A stretch of 64,000 nt of DNA from Acytostelium subglobosum LB1. Its lineage: Eukaryota; Evosea; Eumycetozoa; Acytosteliales; Acytosteliaceae. The notes below the pieces were generated by a model. The model worked only from the letters and a program-made list of their open reading frames with translations, did not search any database and was not told the DNA's origin. Numbering within the stretch: the first letter of the stretch is position 1; the number at the start of each line of letters is the position of its first letter. The stretch covers positions 615,665 to 679,664 of the forward strand of contig NW_012236524.1 in the NCBI RefSeq assembly GCF_000787575.1, written 5' to 3'. Both the position numbers and the translations under genes were made by a program. This document shows, in pieces, positions 22,269 to 35,649 of this stretch.

Positions 22269-24723
22269 TTATTTACTACTCTTGATTAGAGGACTGGTTC
22301 CAACCTTGCCATTGAAGGAGGACGGTGATCCCATGGGCGAGATGCCCGACGTCATGGAGTTGGAGTTGGCCGTGATGGTGAAGCTGTTGCTACCACCACC
22401 TATGCTATTGCCACCATTGCTACTGCCACCACTGTTGCCGCCACCACTGCTGCTATTAACGCTACTGGTCGAGGTGATGGTTGCAGTGATCGTTGGCTTC
22501 TTGAGCAACTTGTCCCACTGTGGCTTGTTGTGCAAGTACTCTTGTCGCAGCTGGTTGAGTGATGCGATGATCTGCTCACACGATGGACGTTGGCTGGCCT
22601 CCTGGTGCACACACTGCTTATACAGTGCGACGAGACCGGCTGGACAGTGCGAGGGCAGCGTGGGACGCAGGCCCTCCTTGGAGTTCATCATGATCTGGAA
22701 GTCCATCTTGATGTGCTGGAACTCGGCGTACGGTCTCGAGTACTCGCCGTTGATGACGCGCATCAGAAGCTCCCAGAACACAATGCCAATGCTGTAGATG
22801 TCGGACTTGGTGGTGTAGGGGGAGCCGACGCCGTTTGCCACCTCTGGCGAACAATAGGCAAACGTACCACGGATCTTGGACAGCGTCTCCATGTTGTCGG
22901 CAGTGTTGAAGCGTGACAGACCAAAGTCGCACACCTTGCACTCCCAGTCCTCGTTGACCAGCAGGTTCAGCGACTTGAAGTCGCGATGCACGATCTGAGG
23001 CGACCAGTTGTGCAGACACTGGATGCCCAACGTCATCTGCATGGTGAACTGGAAGAAGCGGTCCCAGCCAATGTCGTACTTCTTGGTGTTCATGACGTGG
23101 TACAGCGAGTCGCGACTACAGTACTCCATCACCATGCACAGCTTGGGGTCGAGGCTTGCGCCGTAGAAAGTGACCATGTATGGGGAGCGTATGGACGCCA
23201 TGATCTGGAACTCCTTCTTAAACTCTTCCAGCTGCGACTGTGTCGTGATCGCCTTGAGCACCTTGACGGCCACCTCCTTTCCTCTGAATATGCCTTTGTA
23301 CACTTTGCCACTGGAGCCTGCGCCGAGCTTGAGCGTGTACTCGAGCTCCGAGTGATGGATGATGTAGTTGCCGTTGGCGTGGATGCCCTCCAGGCTGGAC
23401 AGCGTCTCCTTGAGCTCGTCCGACGAGATGGAGCCGGTGGACTCGATGCTGTTTGGTGTGTTGAGCTTCATCGACTCCATTGAATGGTTGAATTTGTTGT
23501 TGTTGTTGTTGTTATTATTGTTGTTGTTGTTTGGATCGCTGCTGGCCAGCGCTGCCTGTTCCTTTAATATTCTACAGTTCTTGATGATCTTCAGTCGATG
23601 TCCGCTCGATGTTATTCTTAGCGAGTCCAAAGTCTTCTCATCAATGTCTGGCAACAGGTCCATGAATATCTCCTCCTTTACAAAGTTCAACCAGTACTGT
23701 TCCATCTCTATCGATTTCAACCAACTATAAACATCTGTTTGTTTGTTTGTTTGATTGATTGAATGATTGTTTAGTATGTGTTGCCGACGAGTTGCCATGT
23801 TACCACCCTCTCGTTGCCAGCAAACTTACCTTGTACATTCTTAAGGAAATTGATTACTTTTACATTGCCTCCTTGAGTGGAGAGCTCATAGCATGTCTTC
23901 TTCTCGTTACTCTTGATCGTGATGTCAGCGCCAGCCTTCACCAGCACTGATACGAGGTCCTCGCGGCCCAGATGCACGGCAAAATGCAATGGACTCTCGC
24001 CACGTGTCGTCACGACGTTGACGTCGGCACCGGCCTCGAGCAACAGGTTGACCATTAGAAGACGGATCGAGTTGTTAAAGATCGACTTGTGCAACGGGGT
24101 CTCGCCGTGCTTGTTCTGCAGATTGACGTTGACGCCCTTCTTTAGAAACTGCTGGAAGGGCTCCTGGCAGTTGGGTGTCTTGAACTTCTGGCAGAAGTAG
24201 TGCAACGCCAGGTTGTTGTCGTCGTTCGTCAGGTTGACATTGATGCCTTCGTATGTCAGCAACAACATCATCACCTGATCATCACAGTGGCTCGCCGCCA
24301 CATGCAATGGTGTGTATCCATTCTTATCCTGTTCGTTAATATCCATCCTTTTTAAAGTTGATTGATTGATTGATTGTTTGATTGTTAGTGATTGATCGAT
24401 TGAATGAATGATTGGCAACATGTTATAACATACTTGTTAACTTGATAGAAGTTTAGTATCTCACGAACAATGTCGTATGTACCTAATCTGAGGGCAGCGC
24501 ATAGTGGCGTCTGGTCCATGTTGTCAGGCTCAGTCAACTCGATCTTGGCCTTTCTGGCCTGTGATAGACGGGCTCTGACCTTGGCCAAGTCTCGCTGGCA
24601 TATTGCCTGATGCAATTTGTTGAGTGATTTGTTCATGAATGATGGTGATGTTGGTAGTGAAGTTGATGACCTTCTTGCAATGATCTCGTTCATCCAAGAC
24701 TTCTTCTCAATTGATGATGTCAT
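22269..24723 (-). CDS. Ankyrin-SAM-TKL protein kinase
   Basis: Three exons: 24723-24434, 24347-23830, 23734-22269; 757 aa. Ankyrin repeats fill residues 60-265 (GYTPLHVAASH, GETPLHKSIF, GESPLHFAVHLGR). A SAM domain follows (about 270-335: VYSWLKSIEMEQYWLNF), starting exactly after the last intron. After an Asn run comes the kinase (about 400-660) with GAGSSGKVYKG, VAVK, HRDFKSLN, CDFG and GTFAYCSPEV, so all catalytic residues are present. The tail is Ser/Gly/Asn-rich. TKL kinases of this layout are common in dictyostelids; the SAM and ankyrin parts suggest assembly with partners. The exact orthologue is not assigned. Confidence 0.93.
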
Positions 24724-25475
24724 TTATCCTACTACTACTATCACTAAATATATATATTATGATATATAATGTGATTGATTGTTTGTTTGTTTGATTATTT
24801 AATTGGTAATAATACAATGATGATTGATTGATTGGTTGGATGTTATAGTGTATATATATATGTATATGTATATATTTATATATTTATATGATGATGAATG
24901 ATTGATAGTTGAATGATTATAATAGTTGATGTATCATATCTATTTATGAGTTATGTGATATTGATGATGGGAACAAAGAATGATTGATTGATTGACAAGG
25001 GTCCAGGTCTACAAACAAATGGTTCGACCAATGAAACAAGGATGTCAACAACAATAACAAACAAACAAACAAATTAATGGTCAATGATTTCTAACTGCTG
25101 TAGTTGCTGTTCTAGCTACTATAGACTATATATCCTATCTCTGCTGTTGCCGCGTTTCTGTTTGTCGCCGCTACTGTTGCTAATGATTGGATTGACTTGA
25201 TTGATTGACTGACTGACTGGATTGATGATTGACTGACTGAAGTGATACTGCCTGTTGCTGTTGCTTTGATTGACTTGGATTGCTAATGCTGTTGCTTACT
25301 TGTTTGCTTTTTGTTGTTGGTTGCGGTTGGACTATTGTTGTGTGTGTGCTTGTGTGAGTGAGTGTATATACGAAAGTACAGGAAGTGCGTATGTTAGTTG
25401 AGTATTACCAACAACAACAACAACAATCGAATATAGAGTGATAGTGATAGAGTGATAGAGTGAATCTATATATAT

Positions 25476-25526
<51 letters not shown>

Positions 25527-26159
25527 ATTTGTGTTTGGTTGGTGTTTGATGTACTGTAGATGAGAGTGGTGAATGTGAATGTGAATGGTGAGAGTGATGT
25601 GATTGCTTTTGTTGTTGATGTGGTGTGAGTGAGGGAGGCACAATGGTCACTTTGTTTTCTTGTGTTTAGGTGTGGGAGTGAGTGAAAAACAATAAAATTA
25701 AAAATAATTATAATTCAAAAACAAGATCATCAATCAAAACAATGATTTCAAAGTTGGATCTTTGATGTAGTTGCTTTTGTCACTTATTTTTCGAGGTGAG
25801 GTATCCTCCCATTATGTGATTGTTTGGTTGATTGATTTTGAATGGCAACAAGATCATAAATCACAATGTCGTTGAGTGTCAGGACCTAAGATGGAATAGT
25901 TCCGTTTTAACATACTCAAACATTAACCTTATTACTTTATTCGATCACATTGACTATTCTATTTGGGATTAATCCAATAAACACCATCAAAGGACCTATC
26001 ACAATAAGTTAAACCCGAAACAATAGTTTTTCCACAATATCAAGGAATTTTTCCCTCACTTTCCCTCCCTGGTCATTCACCCAGTTTTTGACAACGAAAC
26101 ATTCATTTTATGAGCTCGTTTATTTAATTAGATAGTATACAAATATATGAATAGTAATA
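24724..26159. other. Long intergenic, divergent promoter region with repeats
   Basis: 1.4 kb between the TKL kinase (-) and the first F-box-like gene (+). It contains TGATTGATTG tracts, TTGCTGTTG-rich stretches (24-bp-scale CTG/GTT runs at 25090-25320) and a GT microsatellite. Short ORFs here only translate the repeats. Confidence 0.6.
25481..25523. repeat. GT dinucleotide microsatellite
   Basis: An uninterrupted run of about 21 GT units, flanked by GTGC. It lies about 760 bases upstream of the TKL kinase start and should vary in length between strains. Confidence 0.95.
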
Positions 26160-29100
26160 ATGTCAGAAGTATTCAGTTATAAACAGTCTTTGGAGTATTT
26201 TGAGAACTTGTTAACTAGTTTAACTACTGATGATAATAATAATATCCTGTTAACGAGTGAACAACATCAACATTCACTTGGTTTATCAATCATATGCCTG
26301 TCAGAAGAAGGCCTTAATTCCTTCAATTATGCTCAAACCATAAACTCATTGCCCTTATTGACCAAAGTATGTACATTGACAATTCATTCATTCATCACTC
26401 AACTCAAACTCAAACTTATACACAATTATTAGTTATGTTCAAATGAGAATGTTATTAGGGCACTACCTGTGAACCATAAAGATATGTTGTACAGGTTGTT
26501 GAAGGAGGCAAGTCCACAACTATCATATGGAGTATGGAAGCTCAATGAATCACGCGGGATCAAGATTGGAGTCTATGATGTAGCAATTGCTCATCTTTGT
26601 TCGATCAATACATCGATGAACATGAATCATCTATCATATTTCATTCTGGATCGATCATTCCTCGTGAGTTTGGTTGCCACTCTCGTCAATCAACCCGATC
26701 TACAACACAACCTATTGTTACAATATCTCAAACTACTTCGAGGTCCTATACATGAGTTTGATCCAAACACTTATGGTATGATCATCGAAGCATTTGGATC
26801 TGAACATGTTGAGCGTGAACTTGATCAATGGTTCATGGCGCCATACTCGCAAGATCCCACACTCATCCATTCCGAGCTCGAACAAAGGCTCAACTACCTC
26901 CTCTCAATGCCAAACAAGTCCACATCGACCCTCCTACTCAATCACAAAAAATACCTTTTAAAGTATGTCATTCATCATTCTAATAATATCAATCATTATT
27001 ATTATTTACTAATTCATTTATTCTTTCAAATTAGGTTCATCTGTACTTCTTTGAAACAGTGTAGCTTGACCAAGTTGAAGATGTTCAATAACAACATGTC
27101 CAAAGTACTGACAGTTGTGTTGATGGATGATGAGGATCATGTTGTCAAAAGTCAATCATTGATTGATCTCCTGAAGGATGGACAAAGTAGATATGGAGTA
27201 GATGCATACAATGTCTACTTTAGAGAGCTTCATACACACATCAGACCAATTGACTCTTTACTTCCATTATATGAACTACTAAATGCCAACAACAAATCCT
27301 CAGTTATCACACTCTTTGGATCATCATTCCAACAAGTAAGTCTTTCATTCATTTATTCACTCAATCACTTCCACTCATTAATGTACTCACTAACTCAATC
27401 AATCAGCATTACAATAGATATGAATCATCAATCATTAGTTTGTTGAAGGATACCAAGAGCCTTGTGCTCCTCAATGGAATATTCAAATGCTTTGGTACTC
27501 GTAATGCAAATGATCACATGGACATTTTCAAACCAATCTTGGATCGCTTAAAGATGATTGATTCATCAATCAATATCAACAACATTGATCACTCAATTCA
27601 ATGTGATGGTTTTGGATGGGGATTGCTCAGCCTCATTGACCTGCTCGAGACTAATGACGTCCTCCTTTGCAAGAGTGACTATCCAATCGACAAATACATG
27701 GACATTGCCATTGCTGCTCTATTGGTGGCGTCAGAGCCCTTTGCCACACAGAGTGATGAGGACCAGTTCATTGAGCAACATCGACCATCATTGGAGAGAT
27801 ACATCAGGCTCTATAGTAATCAGATAGTCAACAACTTCACACCAATCTCATTCCTCAATGCACTTGCTCGTCATTCAATGTTGGATGGTGAACTCATCAC
27901 TAATCTCATTCGTAATGGTGGAGGTCGCAACCGTACTCTTCAACAACCTCGACATCTCGGTATCTTCCTCAACTCATGTCGTCCGGACCCTGTGGGGGCA
28001 TGGATCAAGTACATTGATAGGGAGATCTCCTCCACCTATTCTGGAGATTTAGAGATACATACTATTCCCATACTACTCTACAATGAGATTGTCAACGATT
28101 GTCCGCATGTTGGGTCGCGGTTCCACATTCTCAAGTATCTTCAGAGCATCAAACTGTTCACACCAAAGTATATACCAACATACATCTACAAGACTACATT
28201 GCTGGGTAACAACCAACATGATGGCAATGATGACTTCAACCATCATCTTCAACTTTACAAACAATTCAAGATGAAATCATTGGCATCTATTTATAAATAT
28301 TCAAAGAGATCAAGAATGATTGATCATGATGACCAAGGACATAGACATGGAGATGGATGGATCAACCTTCCAGAGTTGTTGCTCAAACAAATATTTGGAT
28401 ATCTCACACTGGAGCAACCGTTGGAGTCCAAATGGTTGGTGGAGTTGTCGACAGTGTCCAAGCAATTCCATCGAGAAGTGTCAATCTCATTGTGCAACAC
28501 AATCAATCCAACAATATCAATCAGGTCCAAGATTAGTCATTTGGGTACCAAGTACTGTCTCTTCCTCACACCTCCACTGCATCTCAAAGTTTTTGACCTT
28601 GTTCACATACCATCAGAGCACATAGAACTCTGTCTCAATCGTTTGGTATCATTACAAGTCGAATATTATTTTGATGAATCAATCTTATTCACCAAGGTTG
28701 AAGCCCCCAATCTCAGACATATCCACTTCAAAGAGTCTGGTAGCGATCCTAGAGACTCCTTCGATAAAGTGTCAGCCATCGTGGGACATCATAAAATATA
28801 CATTGTGGAAGAGAAGTTCGATCATGATAAAGATGATAATGAAGTTGAAGGTGAAGTTGAGGAAGAAGATGAGAGAGATTATGGATATAGCAATTTCTAT
28901 GAACAGAGTCGAGGATATACAGCAATATATCGACAAGCATTCAAACATTTTCTCCAACATTACATCACCAACAACAATAACAATAACAATAATAATTCAA
29001 CAACATCAGTACAATCAATTGACATTGAGTCAACATCACCTTTTGGCCCATCACCAAACTTGATCCAAGAATATCCATCAACTAGAATCAAGTTCAAATG

Positions 29101-29686
29101 GAATCCAGAGTTGGCAGAAACAAGATTTCTCGACTATTGGAACCTCTCAGATGGCTATCCAACTCATATACTAGAGAGTATGAAGTCAGACCAACTACAA
29201 CATCTCACATCAATTATTAATCCAGAATGGCAATCAATCACATATTTATCAGTGGCCAATCAGGTGCGAGAGTTGACATTGGAACCATCGTGTTCCGGAC
29301 GTGATGAGAGGAATCTTCCTCAACATCTTGCTCCCTTGAAAATGTACTATGAGAGTGCTGCGTTCCAAAACGTGTGCTCACTCAAATTGTTATTTGCAAA
29401 CATCAATCATGTTGTTGTGATGATGCCAACGGTATCAAATAACATTGGATCAATAGTGATGCAGATCACTAATTTGAGATCAATGGTATTGTCTGATATA
29501 TCTCGATCATCAGAAGTGGATCAGATCATTATGGCATTATTGGATCACCTTAATCAATCCATATTCCGCAAACTCACCAAAGTAACATTGACAATCAGTT
29601 TCCGAGGTAAACGAGATCCATTCATCTTTAGACAATTTCTTCGATGTTGTCCCCAATGTCCACTTCAGCTAGTACATCATCAATAA
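26160..29686 (+). CDS. F-box-like protein of a dictyostelid family, tandem copy 1
   Basis: Four exons: 26160-26366, 26433-26962, 27035-27335, 27407-29686; 1105 aa. The N-terminus (VFSYKQSLEYFE) is shared with the next gene. The N-terminal two thirds are helical (LQHNLLLQYLKLLRG, FATQSDEDQFIEQHRPSLERY). An F-box-like segment (WINLPELLLKQIFGYLTLEQ, about residues 665-715, with WLVELSTVSKQFHREV) is followed by leucine-rich strands and an Asn run. F-box proteins select substrates for SCF ubiquitin ligases; the targets cannot be inferred. Introns at matching places occur in the duplicate. Nothing in the frame is broken, so this copy appears functional. Confidence 0.85.
28289..28546 (+). repeat. 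258-bp tract identical to 31212-31469
   Basis: By eye, every base matches the tandem copy; the nearest differences are at 28288 (T, against C at 31211) and 28547 (A, against T at 31470). It covers the F-box-like coding segment. Confidence 0.9.
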
Positions 29687-29864
29687 AACAAAATGGTATT
29701 ATATTAATTTATTTATCTCTCCAATCAATCAAAGTATGGAAGTTCAATCAATGAGACACATTCAAAAAAACTACCTAAATGAGGCAACTCAATTGGACGA
29801 AGTCTTCGAAGTCTTTTTCCGAAACAGTGTCTTATTCATAACATAATAGTAAGACAGTTATATA

Positions 29865-31878
29865 ATGTCTAAACCTAAAGTATTCAGTTATAAGCAGTCT
29901 CTAGAGTATATTGAGATGTTATCTAGTTTAGATGACAATGCTCAGTTAACAACAGAACAAAAGAGTTCACTTGAATCATCAATCAAATGCCTATATAGTG
30001 AACGCCATAATTCAATCAATTATTATCAAACCACCAACTCATTGCCAATATTGACCAAAGTATGTGTAGACCCTACCATTCATTCATTCATTCATTTATA
30101 CATTCACCAACTCAACTCAAACCCAAACACAAACTCAAACTCACACATACACAATCATTCAACCATTCAATCATTCATTCATTCACTAACTCAACTCAAC
30201 TCAATTCATCTCTATCTATCATTAGTTATGTTCACATGAGAATATGATTAGGACAATCAATGTAGAACAAAAAAATGAGTTAAACTTGATGTTGACGCGG
30301 ATAAAACCATACATATCAAATGGAGAAATGACGATCAGTGTATCAAGTGAGATCAAGATTGGAGTATATGAAGTGGTACTTGCTCATCTCAGTTCAGTAG
30401 TGATGGGTGGATGTTCAGAATTCCTTCAGAATCGATCATTCTCAAGCATTTGATTGACAGCCTTGCCAACAAACCTGATCTACTACACAACCTGTTGTTG
30501 CAATATCTCAAACTACTTAGACCGAGCTTTTACCAGACTACATATGAGTTGATCATTAACGTGTTTGGTTCTGATCGTATTGGACGTGCGCTTGAACAAT
30601 GGTTCAGAACGCCAAACATGGAGATTGCCATTGCTACATTATCGGTGGCATCAGAGCCATTTGCCACACAGAGTGATGAGGACCAGTTCATTGAGCAACA
30701 CCGACCATCATTGGAGAGATATATCAGACACTATGATAATCAGATAGTCAACAGCGCCACACGAATTTCATTCCTCAAAGCACTTGCTCGTCATTCAATG
30801 CTGGATGGTCAACTCATCACCAGAATCATTCAAAAATATAGTCAATGCAGCTATAGTGAACAACAAGTTTCACTCAGTCACTTCCTCAACACGTGTCGTC
30901 CAGACCCTGGGGCAGCATGGATCAAGTATATTGATACCACTATCTCGTCCGCAAGTACTGGAGAGGGGGAGATCTATTCCATTCCCGAAGCACTCTACAA
31001 TGTGATTGTCAACGATTGTCCACATGTGGCTGCACGCTTCCACATTCTCAAGTATCTTCAGAGCATCAAACTGTTTACGCTAAAGCAGACACCAACATAC
31101 ATATCCAAGAGTATACTGTTGGGTAACTACCAACATGATGCTGATGGCAATGATGACTTCAATCATCATCTTCAACTTTACAAACAATTCAAGATGAACT
31201 CATTGGCATCCATTTATAAATATTCAAAGAGATCAAGAATGATTGATCATGATGACCAAGGACATAGACATGGAGATGGATGGATCAACCTTCCAGAGTT
31301 GTTGCTCAAACAAATATTTGGATATCTCACACTGGAGCAACCGTTGGAGTCCAAATGGTTGGTGGAGTTGTCGACAGTGTCCAAGCAATTCCATCGAGAA
31401 GTGTCAATCTCATTGTGCAACACAATCAATCCAACAATATCAATCAGGTCCAAGATTAGTCATTTGGGTTCCAAGTACTGTCTCTTTGTCACACCTCCAC
31501 TGCATCTCAAAGCTTTGGACCTTGTTCACATACCATCAGAGCACATCGAACTCTGTCTCAATCACTTGGAATCATTACACGTCGAATTTTATATTGATAA
31601 TGATTCAATCATATTCAGTGGTATCAAACAACATTGTATCAAACGAGATACAGATCAAAGAGTTGAGATCAATGGTATTGGCGGATATATCTGGAGAATC
31701 CAATAACTGTCTGGCATTATTGAAACACCTAAATCAATCCATATTCCCCAAACTCACCAAAGTATCAATCACAATGCATAATGAATTCCAAGATGAATCT
31801 AAACACGAAAGATTCATCTTCAAACAATTCCTTCGATGTTGCCTTCAATGTCCACTTCAACTTGTTAATTATCAATAA
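29865..31878 (+). pseudogene. Broken tandem copy 2 of the F-box-like gene
   Basis: The first exon (29865-30059) and second (from 30226) align with copy 1, including VFSYKQSLEY and splice sites. Then three lesions follow. Near 30442 the frame runs into TGA (NRSFSSI*), while the expected continuation KHLIDSLANKPDLLHNLLLQYLKLL is open in another frame, a one-base loss. At about 30620 the sequence jumps from QWFRTPNMEI to the IAIATLSVASEP part, missing roughly 290 codons present in copy 1. Near 31620 about 250 codons are lost out of frame: the reading frame ends in a random tail at 31706, whereas the true C-terminus (VSNNIVSNEIQIKELRSMVLADIS...) lies in another frame ending at 31878. A shortened expressed fragment is possible. 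Confidence 0.85.
31212..31469 (+). repeat. 258-bp tract identical to 28289-28546
   Basis: Partner of the tract in copy 1. Flanking parts of the two genes are visibly more diverged, with scattered substitutions and large deletions. Confidence 0.9.
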
Positions 31879-32167
31879 ACTGGTATCGTTTCTGTATTAT
31901 TATTTGTTGATCAAACGACAAATTAGTCCCTATTTCCATTTATGGAAGTTCCTGATTCATCACAACCCCCACATCTACTCGTTTTTGCTTTGACAAACCA
32001 AGTCTACACTTGCTCTGAATGAATGAACTATTACTATTACATGCATGTTATAAATATATATATATCATATGAAGTTGTACATATATCTATATCTCTTCGT
32101 CATCATTGAATATCATTAGTATTGGATCATCAACGAAACAAAGTTTCAAACTCAATCAATCATCACT

Positions 32168-35100
32168 ATGAATACATCGATAGGATATATAGATGTAGGT
32201 GATGATACCAACAATAACAACAATAGCAACAACAATAATAACGAAGATAGATCACATAGTATATATTATGATCATAGTCATGTAGACCTGGGGATTCAAA
32301 CCCATCACAGTCAATCACAATCAAATGTTCACATTCATCATCAACATCATCAACAACAATATACAACAATAGAGACAGACTCTTTTGAAACACAGAGTCA
32401 GGGCACAACGATAACAGTCACAGCAAGTCAGTTTCATAATGATAGCTATATAGATGATGATGATATTGAGTCATTGGGCATGGATGATATGGACTCGGTT
32501 GGTTCAAATGGTCTCGACGAGAACGATCTCCAGAACATCGACAAGTACTTCTCAGAGGTCAACATCAACGATTCAGCGAGCAGTAGTAGCAGGTCACAAC
32601 AACATCATCATCAACAACATCAACATCATCAACAGCAGCAACGTATTGCGATCATCAATGGCACGACACAGTCCTCATCGTTGGGCAATCATCATGGTCA
32701 TACACACTCACACTCACATCATCAACAACATCATCACCATCATGTTGGATCACTGGACTCCCAGCCTCACCTGTACATAATACCAAACTATCAGCCTGAC
32801 TATGAGCATCACAAACATGGACACGCAGCAAATGGACATGAGCAGGACACTCCCTCGACGCCACAGTCCTCACATCCAGTAAACTTGTTTGGCGACCACA
32901 GCGACAACAACAACAATGGTACGATCACCAAGCCCATGGCCATTCCCCTTGCCACATCACCACCATCACACCCAAGCAACCTGCTCTGGTTCGAACCAAC
33001 TCTGGTCAACATGGTGGACAACGAGCTGGATCATAGCGAGCAGGGATTGTTCAAGTTCCCCGCCATACCACAGGACAACATCTACAAGATCATCGACCTC
33101 TCGCACAACAACATCGACACACTCCCGGTCAACATGGCCTCGTTCGCCAAGTTGGAGCAGCTCATCCTGTTCAACAACCAGATCGAGCAGCTACCCAGCT
33201 CAGTGGGCGCGCTGACCTGCCTCACCATCCTCGATCTGTCGCACAACAACCTGCACACAATGTGCCCCGAGATTGGCACGCTCACACATCTGCGCGAGCT
33301 CTATCTCTGCGGCAATCAGCTCACTGAGTTCCCGTCGACCTCGCGGCTCAAGTCGCTGAGGAAGCTGCAGCTGGACAACAATCAGCTCCAGGAGGTGCCA
33401 ACGTCGTCGCTCGAGACGCTTGGCCAGCTGCAGACACTCGACCTCTCACTCAACAAGATTCACACGATTGGCGACATGTCCAAGCTGCGCAGTCTCAAGG
33501 TGTTCAATCTGCGCAACAACAATATGACCGACCTCCCGCCCAGCATCAAGTCGCTCGTCAAGCTGCACAGTCTGTCGCTCGATCACAATCAGTTTGGTCA
33601 CATCAGTGAGCATGCACTACAAGAGTTGACGCGTCTGGCCAAGTTGACGATCAGCGACAATCGACTAAAGTGCTTGCCATTGTCCATCAGATGTTTGTTG
33701 TCCCTTATCGAGCTGAACGTTGCTCAGAACCATCTGGACGCGCTGCCCGATACCCTGTGCCACTTGGCCAGCCTCAAGAAGCTGGATATCAGCAACAACA
33801 ACATCCGGCGACTGCCCGCCGACATTGGCCAGCTATCCAAGCTGGCCGAGCTGCAGCTCTACAACAACCTGATCAGCTCTTTCCCGCTCAGCTTCCTAAA
33901 GTGTCGCTCGATCAGGGACGTGGGCGTCGACGGCAACCCGTTGCCGTCGATGTATCACATGGGCATCAAAGCGATCCGCCATCACATCAAGAATCCACAC
34001 TGCGACGACATAGACTATGACAACCTGCATGAAGCCGACGTCGAGTCGGCCGCGCAGATCATCAGTTCCAACCCGAGAAGGAACATCGAATCCGAGGCCT
34101 CAATGGCCAGCAACAACCCCACGCACACCAACACCAACCCCAACCAAACGATCATTCACCCGAGCAACAACAACGCCAACAACGACGACCACACAATCGA
34201 AAACATACAGCCAATGTACAGAGAAACACCATTAATACGTTCACCCCCAAGAACTAAATACGCTTGGGAGATAGACTTCAACGAGCTGGAGATGGGCGAG
34301 CTGATTGGACAGGGCGGCTTCAGCCGCGTCTACCACGGTCGCTGGCGACAGCAGGAGGTGGCCATCAAGCAGATCGAGCTACAGTCCTACCGCTCACTGG
34401 ACGACTTCCGCAAGGAGGTCGGCATCCTCAGCAAGCTCAAGGCGCACGAGAACCTTTTGCGATACTATGGCGCTTGCGCCAACGCCAAGTACTGCTACAT
34501 CATCACCGAGTTTCTGCCACGCGGCTCACTCTACGATCTGCTGCACAAGGAGGGCACACGCGGCCTCGTCCGCATCGACACGCCTCTCATACTCAAGTTT
34601 GCACTGGGTGTGGCGTTGGGCTGCTACAACCTGTCCAACTACGACCCGCCCATCTACCACACCGACCTCAAGTCCAAGAACCTTCTGATCACCAACGACC
34701 TACACGTCAAGATATGCGACTTTGGCCTCGCATCATGCAAGAAGAAGGACAATGGCATGGCGGACGCTGAGCGTCTTGCCTATGTCTACTACGCCGCACC
34801 AGAGATCCTAAACAGTCGTCCATTCACTGAGAAAAGTGATGTGTATGTATTAAATACCTGTCCCCCCGCTGCTCCAATGTGACTGCTCGTCTAACCACTC
34901 GCTATTTGCGCCACAAACAGGTTCTCATTTGGAACGATATTATGGGAGCTCATTACCAATGTTATACCATTCAATGGTATGACACCGATGGAGGTTAAGG
35001 ACTTCCTCAAGTCTGGCCAAAGACTGGCCATTCCATCCGAATGTCCAGAGTTCCTACAACGACTGATCACAGACTGCTGGAAACACAACGCCGAGGAAAG

Positions 35101-35173
35101 ACCCTCATTCGTTGATATATACTATCGTCTGAAGGAACAAACGATTGCTCCTCCACCTCCTCCTCATACATAA
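32168..35173 (+). CDS. Leucine-rich repeat TKL protein kinase
   Basis: Two exons: 32168-34842 and 34921-35173; 975 aa. Residues 1-280 are low complexity (Asn, His/Gln). About 12-14 LRRs of the LxxLxLxxNxL type fill residues 295-620. After an Asn/Thr-rich linker comes the kinase (about 700-965): GQGGFSRVYHG, VAIK, ICDFGLAS, YYAAPE, with the last intron inside SDVFSFG. The catalytic loop reads YHTDLKSKN: the aspartate and asparagine are kept, but the HRD arginine is threonine. The protein ends in a short Pro run. LRR-TKL kinases are expanded in dictyostelids; this protein's role is not known. Confidence 0.93.
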
Positions 35174-35649
35174 TGGACAATAATAAACCATCGTCCCCCA
35201 TATGGTACCAGGATGTCAGAGGGCAGGGCTTATATTGGCGACAAGTCCCTTTTCCGCATCAGTGGAAGTTTGAGTGTGACATTTGATTACATATGTATAT
35301 ATTACATACCAATGTCCAAAGTTTGTTCTTGAACATTCTGTACCATATTGGGAAATAAATAAAGGCCTGTCGCATACCATATAAGGTTAGATTCTAAAAG
35401 AGATAGTCGTGTTGTGTGTGTGTCTTTGATGATCGATCACCACACCACAACACACTACTTCAAACAAACAATCTATCTTGATGTAGTGTTGTTGTTGACA
35501 AGAAGTGTTCATTCATTCTACAACATACATACATATATACATACACATAATATATATATTCTTGAATGATATGATTCATTGTAATAGACATTAAATAATC
35601 ACAACAACAATAGCTACAGCATATACAATCGTATAATCATTTATAAAGG
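35174..35649. other. Intergenic spacer
   Basis: Between two plus-strand genes. It holds a potential hairpin (GTGTTGTG at about 35410 against CACAACAC at about 35446, around a TGATCGATCA core) and ATAC/ATAT repeats near the promoter of the next gene. I see no gene. Confidence 0.55.

Noticed and set aside
25332-25650. Overlapping His/Thr-rich minus-strand ORFs
   Set aside because: They only translate the GT microsatellite and nearby repeats.
32280-32310. Possible tRNA T-loop-like sequence (GATTCAAACCC)
   Set aside because: It lies inside the LRR-kinase coding sequence and no cloverleaf can be built around it.
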